Position numbers and translations under genes: made by a program. Below, one piece after another: positions 53,693-61,818 of a DNA stretch of 64,000 bases. Numbering within the stretch: the stretch's first letter is position 1; every line of letters begins with the position of its first letter. Source of the DNA: an uncultured Opitutia bacterium (GTDB lineage: Bacteria > Verrucomicrobiota > Verrucomicrobiia > Opitutales > UBA953). The stretch lies in contig CAIMFJ010000007.1 of assembly GCA_903840355.1 (NCBI GenBank), forward strand, positions 154,075 through 218,074. The letters are read 5' to 3'. A model generated the notes under the pieces. The model searched no databases. It had not been told where the DNA came from and worked only from the letters and a program-made list of their open reading frames with translations.

Positions 53693-54271
53693 TCAGCACT
53701 CGTCGCACAGTTTGTGACGAATCTGACTGGCTTGCTGTCGAAGTTGGGCCGCTTCGGTGGTCCGGCCTTGGGCTTCGAGGGCTTCGGCGAGGTTGACTAA
53801 GATGGTCGCTGTTTCACGCCGTTCGACCCCATAGACGCGGTTGCTGATCGCGAGTTGTTGTCGCAGGAGTTGTTCAGCTACTTCGGGGTGATGCAGTTTG
53901 ATTTCTAGGCCTGCTAAGATGCTGCTCAGTCCGAGGACATCGGCGTCCTCGGGCCCCAGCCGTCGCGTTTCTTGTTCAATGGCCTGACGGTAGAGTTGGG
54001 CGGCGGTGGCGAATTCTCGAAGGCGGTAATGGAGGCCAGCGAGTTGTACTTCCGTGTTGGCTAAGCGAGCGGGGTTACGAGTGGGGTCACTGTTTTGCAG
54101 GGCTAAACTTTGTTCGTAAGCCTGAATGCTGGCGGTGTAATTCCCTTCACTGGCTAAGGTGCGGGCACGTTGTTCTGCAGTGGCGATGTCGGCTTCCGAG
54201 CCTGTCGTTGAAGTGCAGGCCACCACCCAACACGTCAGAAGGCTAATCCCGACGTGTAAGGTTTTGGGCAT
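53693..54271 (-). CDS. TPR lipoprotein
   Basis: From ATG at 54271: MPKTLHVGISLLTCWVVAC, a lipoprotein signal with lipobox VVAC. The mature part is made of tetratricopeptide helices (ASEGNYTASIQAYEQSL, LREFATAAQLYRQAIEQE, VEQLLRQQLAISNRVYG-like segments and NLAEALEAQGRTTEAAQ), a scaffold for protein contacts. It ends in Cys-Asp-Glu-Cys. It lies 19 bases after the stop of the large fusion gene and is probably cotranscribed with it, so a link to that protein is possible. Function unknown. Confidence 0.82.
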   Translation of the reverse strand: MPKTLHVGISLLTCWVVACTSTTGSEADIATAEQRARTLASEGNYTASIQAYEQSLALQNSDPTRNPARLANTEVQLAGLHYRLREFATAAQLYRQAIEQETRRLGPEDADVLGLSSILAGLEIKLHHPEVAEQLLRQQLAISNRVYGVERRETATILVNLAEALEAQGRTTEAAQLRQQASQIRHKLCDEC

Positions 54272-54290
54272 GAGTTGAGGGGCGACGGAC

Positions 54291-57200
54291 TTAGTCTCCG
54301 AGGAAGTTGGCATCATCGCACTGGGCCCGGAAGAAGGGAGCGTCGCCGTTGACTTCAACCGTAAGGCTGTGGCTGCCGCTAGCGATGGGACTGGTGACTT
54401 GACCATTGCGAATCTCGAGGGGTTGACCGTCGAGCCAAGCCGCTTTAACCCCCGTTAAAAGGAGGGGTTTCGTCGTGGCCGCTGGAGCGGTGAACTTGGC
54501 GGTCGCGTAGAGTCGGCCGGGGTTGAATTCCTTGAGCAGTTGTCCGTTGATCAAGGAGTAGACGGGCGTCGCGGGGGCAGATTTAGCTAAGGCACCAGGA
54601 GGCTGGTCGTCGAAGAGCCAGAGGCGGGCGACGTTGGACTTGCTGGCATCGAAGGGGCCGGGTTTGCCGATTTCCGTGAGGAAAGCAAAGAGGCTGCGCT
54701 TAGGTACGAAGTCGAGGTGATCGACCAAACCCGCTGGCATGATGCTGCCGATGTTTTCGCGTTTCACGATGTTGGCTTTATTGACCGCCAGTTCGGCGCC
54801 AGGACCAGGGCGAATGATGATTTCATTCGTCGTTTCGCGGGCAGGAATGCCGTTGAGGATGCTGCCATCTTTCATGGTGAATGCGAACGCATGATAGCCT
54901 TCTTTTACTTTGGCGGCGGGCACGAGTACGCTTTCGATGATGTAATCTACAGGCGCGCTGGCACCAATGCTCGAGAGGTCGGGGCCTAATTTACCACCGG
55001 CTCCGCCGATGGCGTGACAGAGGGCACAACCAGTCTTGCGATAAACGATTTCGCCTTCGACGGGGTCAGCACCGAGTTTAATGGCATTGGCCATGCTCGC
55101 GATCTCAGCATTGTAGTCGCGTGGAGCATTGGCGGCACCCGCTAAGGGGGTGATGGCCGAAACCAAGCCGAGGCCGCTGCGGCCCATGCCTTTGGCAGCT
55201 TGCAGGGCGGTCGAATAGGCCTCGGGGGTGAGACCCTTGGGGAAATTCTTCGAGACGCGGGCGACAAAGGCTCCTTGTTGGAAGAGATCGCGCCAGAGGG
55301 CGAGCGAGGCCGCTTTGTCGGGGGTGTTCTTGAAGATATCTGGCAAGGCCTTCAAGGCTTCGGCAGGGGCGTGAATTGCCAGTGGAACTAAAGCACCGCG
55401 GCGAACCACGATGGGGCTGCTGGCATCGGCGAGTTTAATTAAAGCATCGACGGTGGGTTTTTGGCCGATGAGTCGAAGTGCCTTGAAGGCTTCGCCACGC
55501 ATGCCGACGTCTTTTTCCGAGCTCGCTAATTGAGCGATGGTGGGGACGAATTCGGTCAGGTGCCATTCACCCGCGAGACGAAGGCCGTCAACTTTTTGCG
55601 TGCGGTCGGAGGAGTCGACGAGCGCTTTGATATCCGTCAGATTGCCTTCGGGGCGAAGGTTGCGCGTGCGTGCGGCTTCGGTGAGGGCTTCGGCGGCGCG
55701 GTGGCGGGCGGAGGCGTTTAATTCCTTGGGCGTAATCAGGGCATGATAGAGCATGTTGAGCTCGGTCGTGCCGCCCGATTTGCCAATCAATTCAATCCAT
55801 GGACCTTTGCCGTCGACATCCAGCGTACGGCCTTTGAAAAGGCTCTGGATGTAAGGTGTTGCGACCACTGGATCGACGACCTTGGTGACTAAATCTAATT
55901 GGGCTTCATGGCCTTGAACGTGGTCAGGGTTTGCCGCTAAATCCGCCAACCAAGGACGGGCGAGTTCGTTCAAACTCGTCCAAGCAGCGAAGTCTAAGAA
56001 GCTATCTTCGGGGTTGGGCAAGTGGCTGATGACTAAGGAAGCACTTTCGGCCGAGGCTAAATGAGCCAGGGCGCGATGGGCCTCGAGTTGAACGCGAGGG
56101 TTGGGGTGAGTGAGGAACGGAGCGATTAATTGGACGTCCGTCTTCCCTTGAGCACCAAGCGATTTGCCGAGTTCACGTAAGCCGACCTGAATGCTCACGG
56201 GATCATTGCTCTTTAAGAGTTGTTCAAGGTGTGCCGTGCTGGTGGTGCGACCGCTGAGGAGCCAAGCGGCATGACGGCGGCTGGTGTCATCTTGAGCCCA
56301 AGCGGTCAGCGCAGCTTCGAGGGCTTTAGGATTGAGCGAACGAAGTTGGCGCCGGGCTTGTTCGAAGGTCCAGCGGTTGGGTGAGAGCAATTGATTTAAC
56401 AACACTTGCATGTTTTTCCCCTGCAGGGATTCCCAAGCGAGGGGTTTGCTGCCGGCGGGTGCGATGCGCCAGATACGACCATGCAGTTTGTCGCGACGGG
56501 GATCGCGGAAATCCACTTCGCCGTGGTTGATGATCGGATTCGTCCAGTCAGCGACGTACAACGCTCCATCGGGACCCATGCTTAAACCAACGGGTCGGAA
56601 ACTGGGGTCGCTCGTGCGGACGACATCGGGCATGGCTTTGGTGATGTAGCCCGATTTGGCCGGCGTGTTTTTCGTGAAGTCATTGAAAGCAAAGCGAACA
56701 ATGCGATGGGCCCGGAAGTCATTCGTGATGGCATTGCCTTGCCAGTCAGGAGCGAACAGCGGGCTGTTGATGATTTCTAAGCTCGCAAACTTGGGATAAG
56801 AACCAGGGCTAATACTGTTGATGGTGCGACGGGCACCTTCGGAGGGAGGTAGCACTGCACCGGGGAAGCCCCAGCTGATACCATTGCCATCTGCACCCGA
56901 GGTCAGGAATGTTTGGCCCGCTAAATCTTCTTGTTGGCCCCAAGCATTCACGAGGCCCTTGGATTGCACTTCAAGTTTCTCGGTGTCGGGGTCGTACGCA
57001 AACGCTACGCCCGAGTTGGCCCGAATGAGCCCCCAAGGCGTTTCGAGGTGGGAGTGGATGTAAATCGTTTGGTGGAAGTAGAGACGACCATCGATGCCCC
57101 AGTGGAGGGCGTGGATGATGTGGTGCGTGTCTTCCGTACCAAAACCACTGAGGACGATGCGACGCTCGGTGAGGAAGCCTTCGCCATTGGGCTTGGTGAG

Positions 57201-58601
57201 GTGCAGGAGTTCTGTGCTGGCGCCGACAAAGCAACCGCCATGGTTGTCTGGGGCTACGCCCGCAGGGATGAGCAAGTGATCGGCCACCACGTGAGAAACG
57301 TTCGCCACACCACGGTGATCGGTGTCTTCCAGTAAAATAATTTTATCATTACCCGTCGAAGGACCATACTTAGAGGAGTTGCCTTCCATTTGGGCGCTCA
57401 AGTCGTCGGGGTTGACTTGCGGGTAGGTATTCGACGTCGCCAACCAGAGGCGCCCTTGCGTGTCCCAGTTCATGTGCACGGGCTTTTCCAGCATCGGGTT
57501 CTCGGCGAAGAGGCTGATTTCTAGACCCTCATCGAGTTTGAAGTCGGGACGGGGGAGTGAGGGCAGGTCGGCGATTTTGGCAGGTGATTTGGGTTCTGGG
57601 GCCAAGGTGCTGGGTTTACCCACTGAAATGCCGATGATGTTTTGTTCGGCTTTTTCGATAAGCGGATCGAATTTAGGAATCTCAACCGCGTTGCGACCTT
57701 GCTCCGCTTTACGGAAGCCGAAGATGTAGGTGTAATTGGCGGGACGGCTGCGGTGGAAGAAGAGGGAATTCTTTTGGAGAATCGCTTCGCGTAACGTGAC
57801 TTGGGCGGTCGTTTCTTTTTGCCACGTGGTTTTATTAACGTGCCAATCCAATTGAGCTGCCATGCCTTCGGCTAAGGCTTGGTAGCCTTGCGGCGTCAGG
57901 TGAATGCCATTCTCGGTAGCTGGCGCCAATTGAATCCCCGCGGATTTTTCCCATTCGGCGTTGATGAATAGGGCGTGCTTTTCGGCGGCGAGCTCGGTGA
58001 TTACCGCCGCAAATTCTTCGAGGATTTTATTGTGTTCGGTGGGGTCGGGTAAACCAGGACGGGTGGCCCGGAGGTCTTCGTGACGAATAGGTCCGAGGAA
58101 AACGAAGCGCACTTGACCGTTGGGACTGGCCTTTTGAATCAGGTCTAAAAGGGCCACGAGGTCTTGTTTGAATTTAGCGGCGCTGTGGTCGGTGCCGTAG
58201 CGGGCGGGGTCGGGGTTGAGACCGGGATCGTTTTTGCGGTAGGTGAGGCTGTCTAAGCTAGCGGCCATACCGTAGCCCAAAATAGCGACCGTGGGTTTGA
58301 CCACGGCGAGTTGTTCTTTGAGGCTTTCCGTGCCTTTAGCAACGGGGTCGAAACTCGCTCGCGAAGCACCGAGTGGGCTGTCGCCGCTGTAACCCAAATT
58401 GCGCACCGAGAAGTTTTTGCCCGGAAACTCTTGGCGCATCTTCGCTTCGAGGTAGCCGTAATTATTTTCGCGCTCGATGAGCACGTCGCCGATGAGCAGG
58501 ACGCGATCACCGTCATGGAGTTCAAGTTTGGATTCGGCTTGGGCGGAGACGCCAAGGGCGACAGTAGCGAGGCAAAGCCAAGAACGGAGGAATCGGGGCA
58601 T
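54291..58601 (-). CDS. SGNH hydrolase/propeller/HEAT/cytochrome c fusion (PVC-type)
   Basis: A 1436-residue exported protein. Signal MPRFLRSWLCLATVALGVSAQA. Residues about 25-255 are an SGNH-type domain (GDRVLLIGDVLIERENNYG, GYSGDSPLGASR, ENGIHLTPQGYQALAE), with Asp where the usual GDS serine would be. From about 350 a PVC beta-propeller domain (LDEGLEISLFAENPMLEKPV, DTQGRLWLATSNTYPQ, GPDGALYVADWTNP) of the TIGR02604 type, then HEAT-like helical repeats, a haem site near residue 1192 (TGCALCHAIGG, TIGR02603 type) and a C-terminal beta domain. Probably a periplasmic dehydrogenase or sugar-active protein; the reaction is unknown. Confidence 0.92.
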   Translation of the reverse strand: MPRFLRSWLCLATVALGVSAQAESKLELHDGDRVLLIGDVLIERENNYGYLEAKMRQEFPGKNFSVRNLGYSGDSPLGASRASFDPVAKGTESLKEQLAVVKPTVAILGYGMAASLDSLTYRKNDPGLNPDPARYGTDHSAAKFKQDLVALLDLIQKASPNGQVRFVFLGPIRHEDLRATRPGLPDPTEHNKILEEFAAVITELAAEKHALFINAEWEKSAGIQLAPATENGIHLTPQGYQALAEGMAAQLDWHVNKTTWQKETTAQVTLREAILQKNSLFFHRSRPANYTYIFGFRKAEQGRNAVEIPKFDPLIEKAEQNIIGISVGKPSTLAPEPKSPAKIADLPSLPRPDFKLDEGLEISLFAENPMLEKPVHMNWDTQGRLWLATSNTYPQVNPDDLSAQMEGNSSKYGPSTGNDKIILLEDTDHRGVANVSHVVADHLLIPAGVAPDNHGGCFVGASTELLHLTKPNGEGFLTERRIVLSGFGTEDTHHIIHALHWGIDGRLYFHQTIYIHSHLETPWGLIRANSGVAFAYDPDTEKLEVQSKGLVNAWGQQEDLAGQTFLTSGADGNGISWGFPGAVLPPSEGARRTINSISPGSYPKFASLEIINSPLFAPDWQGNAITNDFRAHRIVRFAFNDFTKNTPAKSGYITKAMPDVVRTSDPSFRPVGLSMGPDGALYVADWTNPIINHGEVDFRDPRRDKLHGRIWRIAPAGSKPLAWESLQGKNMQVLLNQLLSPNRWTFEQARRQLRSLNPKALEAALTAWAQDDTSRRHAAWLLSGRTTSTAHLEQLLKSNDPVSIQVGLRELGKSLGAQGKTDVQLIAPFLTHPNPRVQLEAHRALAHLASAESASLVISHLPNPEDSFLDFAAWTSLNELARPWLADLAANPDHVQGHEAQLDLVTKVVDPVVATPYIQSLFKGRTLDVDGKGPWIELIGKSGGTTELNMLYHALITPKELNASARHRAAEALTEAARTRNLRPEGNLTDIKALVDSSDRTQKVDGLRLAGEWHLTEFVPTIAQLASSEKDVGMRGEAFKALRLIGQKPTVDALIKLADASSPIVVRRGALVPLAIHAPAEALKALPDIFKNTPDKAASLALWRDLFQQGAFVARVSKNFPKGLTPEAYSTALQAAKGMGRSGLGLVSAITPLAGAANAPRDYNAEIASMANAIKLGADPVEGEIVYRKTGCALCHAIGGAGGKLGPDLSSIGASAPVDYIIESVLVPAAKVKEGYHAFAFTMKDGSILNGIPARETTNEIIIRPGPGAELAVNKANIVKRENIGSIMPAGLVDHLDFVPKRSLFAFLTEIGKPGPFDASKSNVARLWLFDDQPPGALAKSAPATPVYSLINGQLLKEFNPGRLYATAKFTAPAATTKPLLLTGVKAAWLDGQPLEIRNGQVTSPIASGSHSLTVEVNGDAPFFRAQCDDANFLGD

Positions 58602-58637
58602 GGGGGGATTGGAAGAATTTTAACGGAACAGGCGAGA

Positions 58638-58649
58638 GGACTTTAGTCC
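58638..58649. promoter_or_regulatory. Short palindrome upstream of the fusion gene
   Basis: GGACT-TT-AGTCC is a perfect inverted repeat 37 bases before the start of the 1436-residue gene. It could be half of a regulator site. The 106-base gap before trmO also has a weak AAACC / GGTTT hairpin near 58676-58695 that could end trmO. Confidence 0.35.
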
Positions 58650-58707
58650 CTTACGAAAATTAATGGTTCCGCTAAAAACCCTTATAAAAAGGTTTATTAG
58701 TCGGGGA

Positions 58708-59520
58708 TTAATCCACGCATTCAGGCCATTGAGCACGAAACGCCAATTGGGCTTCGCGGTCCGGCAGTTCGGGGCGGGTCGGGTCGAGCAAGAACTTCAG
58801 CGGAAACGAAGGTTTAAGGTGCAGGATGTACACCTCCGTGCCGGTGACTTTAAAGACGGCGTACCAAGCTCCACAGCCGCAGTCAAAGAGGTCGCCGTGG
58901 CGACTGCGGATGCGTCGGGTACGGTGGGGCGTGGGATCGCGGCTGAGGATTTCGAGCAGTCGCTCGCGGAAATCGACGGACCAGGCGGAGCGCAACCACT
59001 CCGCTTGCGTTTGGGCTAAGGGGCTAAACGTGACGTTAAAACTCGGGGTGGCCTGCTGCGCGGCGTCGACTTCGGCTAACCAGCCTGACTTCGCCTCGGG
59101 GAAAGCATCGTAGGCGGGGATGTAGGGTTTGATATCAAAAATAGGAGTCCCGTCCACCAGGTCGCAGGGACCGAGGATGAGGTGGCCTTTTTTGACGGCA
59201 AGGAGTTGCACCGGAGTGATACCGATGGGGTTGGGGCGGTGCGGTGAGCGCGTGGCAAAAACCCCTCGCCGTTTGGCGGGGCCACGCGGTGGGAGGACTT
59301 CGGGGCGCCAAGCTTTGTTGCGGTGGAACCACCAGATAAGCCAAATGCGATCAAAACCCTCGAGATCCTTGAGCGCTTTTTGGTAAAGGTCGCCGGGCAG
59401 CATTTCCAGTGTGTTGGTTTCTGCCAACTGTTCGTTCGGTTGGTGCCGAGCGTGGAATTTGAGAGATTTTGCGGTACGCAAAAACCCGATGGGCTGAAGG
59501 CTGAGGGGTTCGGAAGACAA
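58708..59520 (-). CDS. trmO: tRNA (N6-threonylcarbamoyladenosine37-N6)-methyltransferase
   Basis: A TsaA/YaeB family enzyme adding a methyl group to t6A37 of tRNA-Thr with S-adenosylmethionine. The family motifs are LQPIGFLRTAKSLKF-like at the start, DRIWLIWWFHRN, and the signature SPHRPNPIGITPVQLLAV. The 270 residues exceed the N-terminal domain alone (about 160) and include the C-terminal extension found in E. coli TrmO. It diverges from trhO, which modifies the wobble base, with a plausible promoter between them. Confidence 0.9.
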   Translation of the reverse strand: MSSEPLSLQPIGFLRTAKSLKFHARHQPNEQLAETNTLEMLPGDLYQKALKDLEGFDRIWLIWWFHRNKAWRPEVLPPRGPAKRRGVFATRSPHRPNPIGITPVQLLAVKKGHLILGPCDLVDGTPIFDIKPYIPAYDAFPEAKSGWLAEVDAAQQATPSFNVTFSPLAQTQAEWLRSAWSVDFRERLLEILSRDPTPHRTRRIRSRHGDLFDCGCGAWYAVFKVTGTEVYILHLKPSFPLKFLLDPTRPELPDREAQLAFRAQWPECVD

Positions 59521-59548
59521 GCGGGCGGGGAGAGGGGTGGGCGAAGGG

Positions 59549-59576
59549 TTGTCTTTTTTGCTTAAGACGCTATGCT
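59549..59576 (+). promoter_or_regulatory. Candidate sigma-70 promoter of trhO
   Basis: TTGTCT and TATGCT are spaced by 16 bases, ending 18 bases before the GTG start of trhO. The match is fair, and the position in a divergent gap supports it. Not tested. Confidence 0.4.
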
Positions 59577-59594
59577 GAGCGAATAACTTTTCCT

Positions 59595-60467
59595 GTGACC
59601 ACGCAAATCATTAACCTTTCAGGCTATAAGTTCACCGCCTTGACAGACTTAGAGACTTGGAAGCCTCAGCTCATCGATGTTTGTGCCGCTCAAGGTGTGA
59701 AAGGGACGATCCTCTTAGCGCCGGAAGGGATTAATCTTTTTATCGCCGGTAAACGGGAGGCCTTGGAGACGGTTTTAACTTTCATTCGTCAGATGCCCCA
59801 TTTGGCCGATTTTAAAGTCAAAGAAAGCCCGTCGCCCCGTCAGCCGTTTAAGCGAATGTTGGTGAAGATTAAGAAGGAGATCATTGCGTTTGGCGTCGAC
59901 CAAATAAACCCCGAGCGTCACCCGGCACCGAAGATTTCGGCTCAAGAATTAAAGCGCTGGTTGGATGAAGGGAAGCCCGTGACGCTTTTAGATACGCGCA
60001 ATGATTATGAAGTGCGGGTCGGAACTTTCCGTGGCGCGGTGATTCCGCATATTTGGAACTTCCGTGATTTTCCGAAAGCAGTGCGGCAGTTGCCTCCGGC
60101 TTTAAAGGAGCAACCCGTGGTCATGTTTTGCACTGGCGGGATTCGTTGCGAGAAAGCTGGCCCGTTTATGGAGCTCGAGGGTTACACGAATATTTTGCAG
60201 CTCGATGGTGGGATTTTAAAATATTTTGAAGAAGTCGGCGGAGCGCATTACGACGGCGAGTGCTTCGTCTTTGATGAACGTGTCTCGGTTGATGCGGGTT
60301 TGCAGCCCGGCTCAGCGGTGATGTGTTTTAATTGTCAGATGCCTGTGACGTTGGCCGAGCAGCAAGACCCCCGGTACGTTCGCGAGAAGATTTGTCCGCA
60401 TTGTTTTGCGGGTAAGCCCAAGGGCCGTGGTAATACGGCGGTGATTGCTGGCGAAGCTTCGGCTTAG
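59595..60467 (+). CDS. trhO: Oxygen-dependent tRNA uridine(34) hydroxylase
   Basis: A YceA/UPF0176 rhodanese-family enzyme that makes 5-hydroxyuridine at the wobble position of tRNA. Its 290 residues include an N-terminal ferredoxin-like domain (KGTILLAPEGINLFIAG), a rhodanese domain with the catalytic Cys in VMFCTGGIRCEKAG, and a C-terminal zinc-like Cys set (CFNCQMPVTLAEQ and KICPHCFAG). The start is a GTG with no Shine-Dalgarno, following a pyrimidine-rich leader. It converges on a glycoside hydrolase gene with a four-base overlap. Confidence 0.93.
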   Translation: MTTQIINLSGYKFTALTDLETWKPQLIDVCAAQGVKGTILLAPEGINLFIAGKREALETVLTFIRQMPHLADFKVKESPSPRQPFKRMLVKIKKEIIAFGVDQINPERHPAPKISAQELKRWLDEGKPVTLLDTRNDYEVRVGTFRGAVIPHIWNFRDFPKAVRQLPPALKEQPVVMFCTGGIRCEKAGPFMELEGYTNILQLDGGILKYFEEVGGAHYDGECFVFDERVSVDAGLQPGSAVMCFNCQMPVTLAEQQDPRYVREKICPHCFAGKPKGRGNTAVIAGEASA

Positions 60468-61729
60468 TGGACGTTGATATCGTCCCAACTTTTTAATCCA
60501 CAAGTCGACAGGTAAGGCTTGGCTAATTCGTCCCATTGCGGGGTCTCGGCGCTTTGCATGAGGTACCAAATGGGACGCTTTTTGTCTGGGGTGACGATGC
60601 TGCCTGGCTTATGCGACCAGAGGCCTAAGTTAAGTCCGCCTTCTTGCGCATGATCTACTTGGCGGTGATAAATGAAGGCATCAATCGGACTGTGGAGGTG
60701 GCGAATTTTTTCCCAAGCATACGCATAAGCGGCGGCTTGGATGGTTTCGCCATCGGGTTTAGCGGTGCAATGAAAGCCTTGTTCTGTGAACGCGAGCTGG
60801 CGGGGGTGGCCTTGGTAAAGTAGTGCTGGTTGGGCGAGCTTTTGCACTAAGACCTCGATGTTTTTGAACGTAACCTTGGGCGTGTCATCGTTGAAGGTGA
60901 CCGGATCGAGCCACGTGCGGGCGTCGCCGAGGTTGGCGGGGTAAGGGTGGAAGGCGAGGTTCCAGTCAAAGTCTCCACGTTCCCGAGCCCGGGCCGCAAA
61001 TAATTCGAGCAGCGTGCGGCCTTCGCAAGATTTTAGCGCATCGGCGTGCGAGCGTTTCGTCCAGTGCTGTTCCATGGAAAGGTAGACGCGGGCGTTTTGG
61101 GAATACTGACGCAGCGAGGTCCAAGCCAGCCGCACTTGATCTTCATATTGGGTTGCTACTTGTTCGGCAGTGGCGGGGCCCATTTGGTGCCATTGATGGT
61201 GGGAGTTGACTTCGTTGCTGATAATCCAACCCCAGACGCGGCCATGAGGGGTGTTATTACTCGACCACCGTTCCGCCATTAACTCCGTCAGTGCCTGATA
61301 GCAGGCACGACCTTCTGGGGTGACGGTATTGGCGGCCATCACGGCGCCCTCGGTCGCACTGGCGTTGGGGTGCGTGGTGACGCGTTGCAGGTAGGGGTCT
61401 CGGGTTCGGTAAGTAATCAAAATTAATTTCACGACCACGCCGTGGTCGGAAAGCGCTTGGATGGAGCGGTCTAAATTTTCGACGTAAGCCTGGTTGATAT
61501 TAAACGTATAGCCGTTGACCGTGCGCGTGGGCTGAGACGGGGCATGGGTGGCGGTGAGCAGGGCAGGCAGGTTGACGTTGATGGCCGCGTGGTGAATTCC
61601 GAGGGCGAGGGCGTCTTCCGCGATTTGGACCTGCAAGCCTTTGGGCGAAGGCGTGGCCGGGTAAGGTGTGCTATCGATGGCTGCAACTCCTAGAGCCCAG
61701 GGTAAAAGAAATAGCAGCCATTTATGCAT
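60464..61729 (-). CDS. Secreted glycoside-hydrolase-like protein (DUF5722 family)
   Basis: 421 residues with a signal peptide (MHKWLLFLLPWALGVAAI). It has the look of a GH-A clan TIM barrel: WGWIISNEVNSHHQWH carries an acid/base Glu in the Asn-Glu pair, and QLAFTEQGFHCTA carries a plausible nucleophile Glu. DUF5722 proteins are found next to sulfatases and other polysaccharide-degrading genes in marine PVC and Bacteroidota, and here a sulfatase follows in divergent orientation. The substrate is unknown. Confidence 0.84.
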   Translation of the reverse strand: MHKWLLFLLPWALGVAAIDSTPYPATPSPKGLQVQIAEDALALGIHHAAINVNLPALLTATHAPSQPTRTVNGYTFNINQAYVENLDRSIQALSDHGVVVKLILITYRTRDPYLQRVTTHPNASATEGAVMAANTVTPEGRACYQALTELMAERWSSNNTPHGRVWGWIISNEVNSHHQWHQMGPATAEQVATQYEDQVRLAWTSLRQYSQNARVYLSMEQHWTKRSHADALKSCEGRTLLELFAARARERGDFDWNLAFHPYPANLGDARTWLDPVTFNDDTPKVTFKNIEVLVQKLAQPALLYQGHPRQLAFTEQGFHCTAKPDGETIQAAAYAYAWEKIRHLHSPIDAFIYHRQVDHAQEGGLNLGLWSHKPGSIVTPDKKRPIWYLMQSAETPQWDELAKPYLSTCGLKSWDDINVH

Positions 61730-61818
61730 GAAAGCAGGACAATAAAGTGGTGCCTTGGTTCCCGTCCAAGGTTGACCCCTGTGGAGTCAGCGCCAATTTG
61801 AATTCACGTCTTACCCCC

